DNA from: FCB group bacterium
GTDB lineage: Bacteria; Zixibacteria; MSB-5A5; GN15; JAAZOE01
Assembly (NCBI GenBank): GCA_024231695.1
Contig: JAAEQF010000083.1
Span: 1 to 64,000 of the forward strand
Length of the DNA stretch: 64,000 nt
Direction of reading: 5' to 3'
Position 1 is the first letter of the stretch; each line of letters opens with the position of its first letter. Both the position numbers and the translations under genes were made by a program. The notes under the pieces were generated by a model. The model saw only the letters and a program-made list of their open reading frames with translations. It searched no databases and had not been told where the DNA came from. Below are positions 38,975-46,250 of the stretch, in pieces.

Positions 38975-39817
38975 TTAGCGTTTGAGGTATTCCCCTGAAA
39001 AAACAAACTCCACCGGTCCCTTGATGATTATCTCATCGGTTTGCACCGCCCATTCAACCTGCAATGTTCCAGCCGGGCTGAGGACATCCACTTTCCGACC
39101 GGTAAAACCTCGCATAATCGATATCGCCGCTGCGGCGGCGGCTCCGGTACCCGAAGAACGGGTTGGTCCAACTCCTCGTTCCCAATCACGGACCTCAATG
39201 TTTTTATTGTCACGGACGATCACAAAACCAACATTGATCCTATCCGGAAACATACTATTGAATTCAAGCTGTTCGCCGATGCTCTCCCAGTCGAAATCGA
39301 AATCATCGCAAAAAAGAATTAAATGAGGATTGCCGACCGACACCGCTGAAGCGACAAACGACCGTCCGCCCAAATCAATCTTCTGATTGACGAAGTAACG
39401 ATTCTTGCTTTTGACAGGGATATCAGGTGCGTCAAAAATTGGCTTGCCCAGCGAGCCGGATACTATCTGCCGGTTGACGCCGCCCCGATGAAATGTTATT
39501 CGTGAAGGTCCGGAAGCAGTGCTCAATTCGGTCGAGCGAGCGGAAATCAGTTTATTGCGCAGCAAGTGCATCGCCGCAATACGGAGACCGTTGCCCGATT
39601 TTTCGGCCCAGCTTCCATCGGCATTGAATATTTCGACATGAAAGGAACCGCCCCGATCGAAGATCACCATCAATCCATCGGCTCCAACACCATCGGGGCC
39701 AGCGCATATTTTTTCAGCCAGCAGACCGAACTTCTTGCGGTCGTTTCGGGATTGAATCTTTTCCAGGACAATAAAATTATTGCCCAACGCGTGGTATTTG
39801 GAAAACGGTATCATCAT
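38975..39817 (-). CDS. dapF: Diaminopimelate epimerase
   Basis: FSKYHALGNNFIVLE...FNADGSWAEKSGNGLRI...SVGNPHLILF...RDWERGVGPTRSSGTGAAAA. Confidence 0.93.
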   Translation of the reverse strand: MMIPFSKYHALGNNFIVLEKIQSRNDRKKFGLLAEKICAGPDGVGADGLMVIFDRGGSFHVEIFNADGSWAEKSGNGLRIAAMHLLRNKLISARSTELSTASGPSRITFHRGGVNRQIVSGSLGKPIFDAPDIPVKSKNRYFVNQKIDLGGRSFVASAVSVGNPHLILFCDDFDFDWESIGEQLEFNSMFPDRINVGFVIVRDNKNIEVRDWERGVGPTRSSGTGAAAAAAISIMRGFTGRKVDVLSPAGTLQVEWAVQTDEIIIKGPVEFVFSGEYLKR

Positions 39818-39858
39818 AATGACAATTAATCTACGCGAATAGAAAGGTCAAACCAACG

Positions 39859-39884
39859 AAAAACCCGCCACTTGGCGGGTTTTT
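39859..39884. terminator. Intrinsic terminator AAAAACCCGCCACTTGGCGGGTTTTT
   Basis: Perfect GC stem with flanking A and T tracts. Confidence 0.9.
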
Positions 39885-39972
39885 CAAAAAAAAGCTCATC
39901 CCGTCCTCCCCAGGAACTCGGGGAGGGAAAATCAAGATGTGTCTCCACAGATGAAATATCTTATTAAAACCG

Positions 39973-41202
39973 CTATTGCGGCATGTTTTCCTTAATAATG
40001 CGGCCCAGCCGTTTGATCCCCTCGACGATATTCTCATCGTTGGCGTTGGAAAAGTTTAACCTCAGGGTCTCTTCCCCTCCACCATTGGGGAAGAACGGTG
40101 AACCATAAACGTAGGCAACCTTGGAATCGACCGCTTTGGGCAATAGATCCTTACCTGACATACCATTTGGAAGAGTCACCCACAGGAACAAACCGCCATT
40201 AGGTTTGATAACTTTAACTTCGGACGGGAAATGTTCGCTGATCGTCTTGAGCATCAAATCTCTGCGCGGACGATAGAGCTTACAGATACTTTTAATCTGA
40301 TCGTCAAGTTTGTCCATCAAAAGATATTCAAGCAAAACCATCTGACCAAAAGTGCTTGTATGCAGATCGCCGCACTGTTTAACTTTTTCGAAAACGCCCA
40401 TCATATTCTCTGGCGCAATCAACCAGGCAATCCTGAAGCCGGGAGCGCAAATTTTGGAGAAAGTTGAAAGCGAAATAACTGTATCACCGCCCAATGCCCG
40501 AAGCGAATCCACCGGCTCGCCTTCAAAACGAAGATCGCCGTAAGGATTATCATCGATAATCGGCAGATGGTAACGATTGGCTATATCGATCAACTGCAGG
40601 CGGCGTTTGAGAGACATCGTGATGCCTGACGGGTTTTGGAAATTGGGTACGACGTAGATAAATTTCGGCTTGTGTTTCTTTACCGCCGCTTCAACTTCAT
40701 CTACAATCATCCCTTCCTTATCCATACCTACCGTGGCATAACGAGCCTGATAGAAATTAAACGCCTGCAAGGCGCCGACATATGTAGGAGCTTCGCAAAC
40801 TACATAATCGCCAGGATCGAGGAAAGCACGCCCGACCAAATCCAGTCCCTGTTGGGAACCGGAGGTGATGATAATGTTTTCGGCCCTGAGTTCCGGAATC
40901 CGCCGCCGACCATAATCGGCGATGGCTTCGCGAAATTCGCGCACTCCCATCGACAGCGAATACTGCAATGCCTGATGATGATATTTGTCATAAACCCTGA
41001 TGGTGGCTTCTCGGAGATCATCTTCGGGAAACGATTCAGGCGCCGGCAACCCGCCGGCAAAGGATATCACCCCCGGCTTGGAAGATAACTTGAGAATCTC
41101 GCGGATAATCGAAGTTTCCAGATCCAGCACGTGGGGGACAACACCCCATTTTTCTGGTGTAGTCATTTTGGTTAAATCCGATTTTATAGTATTTGTGTCC
41201 AT
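39973..41202 (-). CDS. PLP-dependent aminotransferase (2-aminoadipate/LysN-like subgroup)
   Basis: GVISFAGGLPAPESFPEDDLREA...YVVPNFQNPSGITMSLKRR...LSTFSKICAPGFRIAWL. Confidence 0.9.
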   Translation of the reverse strand: MDTNTIKSDLTKMTTPEKWGVVPHVLDLETSIIREILKLSSKPGVISFAGGLPAPESFPEDDLREATIRVYDKYHHQALQYSLSMGVREFREAIADYGRRRIPELRAENIIITSGSQQGLDLVGRAFLDPGDYVVCEAPTYVGALQAFNFYQARYATVGMDKEGMIVDEVEAAVKKHKPKFIYVVPNFQNPSGITMSLKRRLQLIDIANRYHLPIIDDNPYGDLRFEGEPVDSLRALGGDTVISLSTFSKICAPGFRIAWLIAPENMMGVFEKVKQCGDLHTSTFGQMVLLEYLLMDKLDDQIKSICKLYRPRRDLMLKTISEHFPSEVKVIKPNGGLFLWVTLPNGMSGKDLLPKAVDSKVAYVYGSPFFPNGGGEETLRLNFSNANDENIVEGIKRLGRIIKENMPQ

Positions 41203-41277
41203 GCTTAATTATAATAAACAATAGCAGAAAGTCAAGCCACGGGAGGTGAAAATATTCACAAAACTTGACCAGAAAGG

Positions 41278-42507
41278 TCAGGATAGCAACGTTCCTGCCA
41301 GCTTGATGCTCTTCTCTCCATAACGATCACGGATGGCATCCACCGCCTCGGTCAACCGACCGATTTCCTCTTCCTGAGGATTAACCATTAATTCCAGTTG
41401 GACGCTTTCTCCGGTCTTGTGGTTCAAAGTCTCGTCCCCCTGATCATTGAAGCGGATTTTTATTAACTGGGACATTCGCACCCCCAAAAGCCGAACCGGA
41501 ATTTTCATGCCGTATTCCTTGGGAATTAATCGCATTGCCTGCTGAAAAACAACATCACAGCGATCGGTCGGATGGTTGATTGTATGAGAGCGAGTGATGG
41601 TCTGGAAATCATGGGAACGGATTTTAACCGATATGGTGCGTCCGATATAGCCGCGCCGTCTCAACCTCCGGGCCACTTTATCGGCCAGCCACAACACCGT
41701 GGCCTTGATCCGAGTGGGGTCCTGAAGATCTTTGCCCAGGGTTGTTTCATGCGACATCGACTTGTCATGCGGCCTCTCCCGGTAGGGAACGGCCTTGGTT
41801 CGATCTATCCCCTGCGAAATGACCGACAATCCCTCGCCGTTTTTCCCGAGTATTCCTTTAAGCAATTTTGAATCGGTCGACGCCAGATCAGCAACGGTAT
41901 GTATCCCTTTACCGGCCAGAACCTTTTTGGTGCTTTCCCCCACGCCCCACAAAGCATCAACCGGCCGAGGATAATATATACGCTTGAATTCATCGCGATC
42001 CAAAACCGTCAACCCATCCGGCTTGTTTAAACCGGAAGCCAGCTTAGCCAGATACTTGCTCGGGGCGATCCCCACCGAACAACTCAATTGCAACTGATCT
42101 CTGATTTCCTGTTTCAATGCTTCGACCAGTTCTATCGGCCCGCCGAATAACTTCTCGGTCCCGGTGATGTCCATCGAAGCCTCATCCACACTGAACGGTT
42201 CGACAATGGGTGTGTATTTTTCAAATATCTGCTGAAGGCGAGCCGAAACATAGACGTAGCCACGCAGGCCTGATGATATAAACACACCCTGGGGACACAA
42301 ACGCCGCGCTTTCACCGCCGACATTCCCGAATGCACACCGAATTTCCTGGCCTCGTATGAACAGGTCGAAACCACCCCTCTCTGCCCCGCACCACCGCCG
42401 ACAATAACCGGCTTGCCTTTCAGATGCGGGTTATTGCGAACCTCCACCGCAGCAAAGAAAGCATCCATGTCAACATGGACTATGACCGGACTGAATTCAA
42501 TCATCAT
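41278..42507 (-). CDS. dinB: DNA polymerase IV
   Basis: VIVHVDMDAFFAAVEVRNNPHLKGKPVIVGG...PFSVDEASMDITG...SCSVGIAPSKYLAKLAS. Confidence 0.96.
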   Translation of the reverse strand: MMIEFSPVIVHVDMDAFFAAVEVRNNPHLKGKPVIVGGGAGQRGVVSTCSYEARKFGVHSGMSAVKARRLCPQGVFISSGLRGYVYVSARLQQIFEKYTPIVEPFSVDEASMDITGTEKLFGGPIELVEALKQEIRDQLQLSCSVGIAPSKYLAKLASGLNKPDGLTVLDRDEFKRIYYPRPVDALWGVGESTKKVLAGKGIHTVADLASTDSKLLKGILGKNGEGLSVISQGIDRTKAVPYRERPHDKSMSHETTLGKDLQDPTRIKATVLWLADKVARRLRRRGYIGRTISVKIRSHDFQTITRSHTINHPTDRCDVVFQQAMRLIPKEYGMKIPVRLLGVRMSQLIKIRFNDQGDETLNHKTGESVQLELMVNPQEEEIGRLTEAVDAIRDRYGEKSIKLAGTLLS

Positions 42508-42752
42508 TCAACCCATATCTTGCTTATTACCCAGTGCGTCTTGCGCTCGTCGTATGAAAGCTGAAAAAAATTGGAAGAACTGTCAACTACGGCAAAATGT
42601 CTGATTCGATATGCCCCTACATCGGTTTTCCAGTCGCCGGTCACTTCCGATATTTTGTACACCTGTCCATTCCAGCGAAACCGTGACGGCCGCATACTGT
42701 TGTTCTGGAACAACACTACGACCTCGACTGATTCATCCATATCCTGATACAT
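42504..42752 (-). CDS. DUF6504-like small protein
   Basis: VEVVVLFQNNSMRPSRFRWNGQVYKISEVTGDWKTDVG...FQLSYDERKTHWVISKIWVE; 4-nt overlap with dinB. Confidence 0.75.
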   Translation of the reverse strand: MYQDMDESVEVVVLFQNNSMRPSRFRWNGQVYKISEVTGDWKTDVGAYRIRHFAVVDSSSNFFQLSYDERKTHWVISKIWVE

Positions 42753-42753
42753 A

Positions 42754-42840
42754 TCACCATTTCACCATAAAGAAATACTTTATTATATCAGCCATACTTG
42801 TTAGTAACAATAGAGTTGCGACACCCGCAATATACCGCAT
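42754..42840 (-). CDS. Candidate 28-aa small membrane protein MRYIAGVATLLLLTSMADIIKYFFMVKW
   Basis: ATG preceded by AAAGGGG; hydrophobic segment; stop one base before the DUF6504 start (TGATATG); below the ORF-track length cutoff. Confidence 0.5.
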   Translation of the reverse strand: MRYIAGVATLLLLTSMADIIKYFFMVKW

Positions 42841-42883
42841 ATATCCCCTTTCTGATCATTTCATTCCCTTAAATTCGTCCCGA

Positions 42884-43504
42884 TCAGCGCATCCTGCGCA
42901 TCAAACCGACCACTCTCCCGGCGATATAAAACCCCGGCGTATCCTCCTCGACAATAATCGGACCGAAAGCATCATTCTGCGGCTCCAGCCTTACCCGGTG
43001 TTTCTCCGGATAAAATTTCTTGACCGTCGCCTCTTCTCCGATAACGGCCACCACAATATCACCTCGAATCGGCTGTGCCTCCCGATGAACAAGAACGAAA
43101 TCACCATCGAAAATACCGGCATTGATCATCGATTCCCCTTTGACTCGAAGACAGAACACATCCTCCGTCGGCAAAAAAGTGGTATCGACGGCAATCTCGC
43201 CTTCCCGATTTTCGATCGCCGTAATCGGCAAACCGGCCGGAACCGATCCGACCAATGGGACTGTATGGTACCGAACCAGCGTCTGCCGGACCAGTTCGAT
43301 TCCCCGCGACACCAATTTTTGGCGGCGAATATATCCTTTGGTCTCCAGAGCATCCAGAATCGAACGAACGCCGTTGGTCGAAGATATACTAAATTGCTCG
43401 CCGATCTCCCTGATTGTCGGCGGCATACCCGAACCGCGAATCTTATCCTCGATAAACGATAAAATTTGCTTTTGCCGTTCGGTCAGTTTTATTATGGGAC
43501 TCAT
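42884..43504 (-). CDS. lexA: LexA SOS repressor
   Basis: KLTERQKQILSFIEDKIRGSGMPPTIREIGEQFSISSTNGVRSILDALETKGYIRR; PAGLP cleavage site; VKGESMINAGIFDGD; start at 43504 after GGAGGAG. Confidence 0.95.
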   Translation of the reverse strand: MSPIIKLTERQKQILSFIEDKIRGSGMPPTIREIGEQFSISSTNGVRSILDALETKGYIRRQKLVSRGIELVRQTLVRYHTVPLVGSVPAGLPITAIENREGEIAVDTTFLPTEDVFCLRVKGESMINAGIFDGDFVLVHREAQPIRGDIVVAVIGEEATVKKFYPEKHRVRLEPQNDAFGPIIVEEDTPGFYIAGRVVGLMRRMR

Positions 43505-43626
43505 GTCTCCTCCATTGAGAACACCGTTAAACTGCACATAAAGTTACTGCCCAAATGTTCAGGCGTCAATCATAAAATCGGCATTATTTCGATAAAAATG
43601 AGATAAGTGACAGGGAAAATTAACTG

Positions 43627-44613
43627 CTAATAACGGCAGCTGAGACCGAAAATGAGTCCGAAATCGACTGAATTGCGGAATTTGAAAAGGTTTTCAACTA
43701 TTCCATATTCCAGCATGAGATGCGGTGAAACAACATGTTTAACGCCAAGGATCAACTCATGAGTCGGGTCAGAAAATCCCTCAAAAGTAGCCGCTACGCC
43801 TGAATTCGACAATTGCTGAGCAATCAGAGATATCTTTTTGCTGACTGAATATTCAACCGCGGCAAAAAAGGTCCATTGGTACGGTCTTAATTCTATATCA
43901 AAGAGGCTTCCCGAACCGTACTCCCCGTAGCCCAGTGTAGTATAAAGATAAAATGGTCCTGACCGGTGAGTGCTGGCCAGCGAAAAAGCGCCATCGACCC
44001 CTCCGGAACCGTAATACTCACGCTGAGTGGCAGTCGGTAATCGCAACAGAGCCGTCCAAACCAGCGATCTAAGCCACCCCTGCCCCCCGTATAGCCTATG
44101 GCGAGCCAGGAGGCTTACATCGCCCATGATCGTGCCCTTATCGGTGTTATCGAATACAACTACTTCCTTACCGCTATTGTTGACAAAACTTACCTGTATG
44201 GCATTTACCGGAAATTCGCCCCGGTCAGCTTGTCCCAGCCCAAAACGGTCATGAAATCTCATTATCATCGGATCGAGAACCCCTCCGGAACGGCTGATTA
44301 GCGGAGCCATAACAGCGAATTCAATATCTTTCCCGATCCCTATGGAAAAACCAATAATATTTTGCAGGATTTCCACATCAAGCAAATAACGGTCAGTCTT
44401 GTTCCAGCGGTTGGTCAAGCTGTTGAAAAGCGTCAGTTCCCATCTTCCCCGCTCCAATATTTCCGGGCGAATGGGCACCAGATCGAGTCGCAGAGTCTGA
44501 AGCGGTGTTTGCCCGGTTATGGGCAATGGCCCTTTGGGCGGATTCTGCCCGGCCGCGACCAATTGGCCCCAGATGAGCATCATCAGCAGAAAGGCTATCC
44601 TGGTTGTTTTCAT
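43627..44613 (-). CDS. DUF3187-like outer membrane protein
   Basis: Signal peptide; PLPITGQTPLQTLRLDLVPIRPEILERGRWELTLFNSLTNRW; C-terminal beta-rich region. Confidence 0.7.
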   Translation of the reverse strand: MKTTRIAFLLMMLIWGQLVAAGQNPPKGPLPITGQTPLQTLRLDLVPIRPEILERGRWELTLFNSLTNRWNKTDRYLLDVEILQNIIGFSIGIGKDIEFAVMAPLISRSGGVLDPMIMRFHDRFGLGQADRGEFPVNAIQVSFVNNSGKEVVVFDNTDKGTIMGDVSLLARHRLYGGQGWLRSLVWTALLRLPTATQREYYGSGGVDGAFSLASTHRSGPFYLYTTLGYGEYGSGSLFDIELRPYQWTFFAAVEYSVSKKISLIAQQLSNSGVAATFEGFSDPTHELILGVKHVVSPHLMLEYGIVENLFKFRNSVDFGLIFGLSCRY

Positions 44614-44711
44614 CTAAAGAGACCCGTTCCCGTTCAATGTCTTCACCCCAATATTCATTGATATCGGAACAATCTCTTTTAATTTCAGTTCCCGCAAGAC
44701 GGTTAATCCAC

Positions 44712-44739
44712 TTGACTTGCGTGATAAATACATTAAATT
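44712..44739 (+). promoter_or_regulatory. Candidate sigma-70-like promoter for the DUF1573 gene (TTGACT-16-TAAATT)
   Basis: Consensus-like -35, weak -10, in the divergent intergenic region upstream of 44831. Confidence 0.3.
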
Positions 44740-44830
44740 GACCGTATATTTGGCTGGAAGACCTCTATCGGGAACCTTTCCGGTCGATTATGTATATAAC
44801 AGTTAGGAATTGCATATACTTGGAGGATTG

Positions 44831-45616
44831 ATGCGAAACGTATGGCTAACGGCCGTTTCAGTTATTATTATAACTCTTCTTTTGGCAGCGACGGTAATGG
44901 CTTTGCCGAAAATGTATTTGCCCGAAGAAGTGTTTGATTTCGGATATACGCCCCAAAACAGCAAAATATCTCATGTCTTTTGGATAAAATCGGTCGGCGA
45001 GGATTCGCTCAAAATTGTCAGCGTAAAACCTGGCTGAGGATGCACCAAGGCTCCAATTAAGAAGTCGGAGCTTGCTGTCGGTGACAGCACTGAGCTTGAA
45101 ATTATTTTCTCCACCGGTAAACGGGTCGGCAAAACGAGTAAACGTCCGACTATCACGACCAACGAGGGACCTCCCTCGCGCCGGGTAACAGTCAAGGCGG
45201 ATATTATCCGCCAACCCGATTCTACTTACCCTATTGTCATCAATCCTTATCGTATTTATGTTTCCAAGGCAGGCGATACGGAAGTTGATGAGGCGAAGTT
45301 CACCATTACCAACGTTTCCGACATAGATCTTGAACTCGAAATTCTCAGCGAACCGTATGGTTACTTTGTACTGGATATTCCCAAGACGATCAAGGCCGGC
45401 GAGGCTATTGACTGTGAGCTTAAAGTTAATTATATGCAGTTGGGTCACTCTTTCAACAAATCGATAACGATCGGATTAAATGACCCGATTAATTCGCGGT
45501 TTACAATTCCGATAGTCAGAAGATTGATTGGCCACCAGGCTACTGCCAACAAAACCAACAAAGCCAATAAGCCTAAAGCCCAGCCGCAACAGGATAAAAA
45601 GCCTGGCGGCAAATAA
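44831..45616 (+). CDS. DUF1573-family exported protein, putative selenoprotein (in-frame UGA at 45035-45037 read as Sec); 261 aa
   Basis: GGAGG SD at 44822; signal peptide; frame open on both sides of one TGA; SLKIVSVKPG-U-GCTKAPIKKSELAVGDSTELEIIFSTG aligns with the DUF1573 VxxSCGCT motif, with UGA at the first Cys. Confidence 0.85.
45048..45073 (+). promoter_or_regulatory. Candidate bacterial SECIS hairpin in the DUF1573 mRNA
   Basis: AGGCUCC / GGAGCUU 7-bp stem (one G-U), inner AUU/AGU pairs, AAGA loop with G at 24 nt after the UGA; a second perfect 7-bp stem (UGCUGUC-GGU-GACAGCA, 45073-45089) lies further downstream. Confidence 0.45.
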
Positions 45617-45638
45617 GACTCCTTACAAGCGATTTTTT

Positions 45639-45676
45639 ACGGCCCCTCGAAGATTAATTCGGCGGGCCGTTTTTTA
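45639..45676 (+). terminator. Intrinsic terminator after the DUF1573 gene
   Basis: ACGGCCC...GGGCCGT followed by TTTTTT. Confidence 0.85.
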
Positions 45677-45690
45677 TATGATTTTGTTCT

Positions 45691-45717
45691 TTGCGTTTGC
45701 CGATCTTTTATTATAAT
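45691..45717 (+). promoter_or_regulatory. Candidate promoter for the HesB-like gene (TTGCGT-15-TATAAT)
   Basis: Perfect TATAAT at 45712-45717, about 100 nt before the start codon. Confidence 0.35.
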
Positions 45718-45816
45718 AACAGGAGACTGGGAACAAACGCGGCCAATCGATGGTTGAATTTGAAGACGATTAACGCGGTTTCAGCCCATGTATTGTAGAT
45801 GAGGAGAAACAACTCG

Positions 45817-46170
45817 ATGGTAGATATATCCAACACCGCCAGCCAGGAACTGACCAAGGTTCTTGGAGCTGAACAACATAAAGGCAAAGAGCTCTTTGTC
45901 AATTTTATGGGTTTTGGCTGAAGCGGTCCCGTTCTGGGATTGGCTCTGGATGAGCCAAAAGACACTCATAGCCGGTTTAACTCAAACGGTATTGACGTTT
46001 ATTTGCATACCGACATGGTCGGCCAGCTCGATCAGTTGGGCGGGGTTTTTATAGATTTTGTGGATCGTGGCCCGCAGGAGCGGGGTTTTATGATCACGAC
46101 CAAAAAGAAACCAGATGGCGCCGATTGCAGTGGGTGCTCCAGTGCCAGCGACAGTTGCAGTACCGATTAA
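45817..46170 (+). CDS. HesB/IscA-like putative selenoprotein (in-frame UGA at 45919-45921 read as Sec); 117 aa
   Basis: GAGGAG upstream; MVDISNTASQELTKVLGAEQHKGKELFVNFMGFG-U-SGPVLGLALDEPKDTHSRFNSNGIDVYLHTDMVGQLDQLGGVFIDFVDRGPQERGFMITTKKKPDGADCSGCSSASDSCSTD; UGA at the conserved Cys of the A-type carrier fold. Confidence 0.9.
45940..45958 (+). promoter_or_regulatory. Bacterial SECIS hairpin UUGGCUC-UGGAU-GAGCCAA
   Basis: Perfect 7-bp stem, 5-nt apical loop with G at position 2, loop G 27 nt after the UGA. Confidence 0.8.
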
Positions 46171-46188
46171 ACCGAAATTTCTGATCAA

Positions 46189-46229
46189 ATAAAAAAACCG
46201 GTCTCCTTAAGGGATCGGTTTCTTTTTTG
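46189..46229 (+). terminator. Intrinsic terminator after the HesB-like gene
   Basis: AAACCGGTCTCCTTAAGGGATCGGTTT followed by CTTTTTT. Confidence 0.7.
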
Positions 46230-46250
46230 ACCATTATCTTTTCAAATAGA

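Noticed and set aside
39904-39927. CCTCCCC...GGGGAGG hairpin as a possible ncRNA
   Set aside because: More simply part of the region downstream of the aminotransferase, next to a clear intrinsic terminator; no further structure seen.
45035-45037. TGA in the DUF1573 gene as a nonsense mutation/pseudogene or frameshift
   Set aside because: The frame is intact on both sides, no indel is needed, the stop falls exactly at a conserved Cys, and the next gene shows the same pattern with a SECIS hairpin.
44858-45448. 196-aa minus-strand ORF opposite the DUF1573 gene
   Set aside because: Antisense shadow; the plus-strand frame gives a signal peptide and DUF1573 motifs, while this ORF has no recognisable domain or good start signal.
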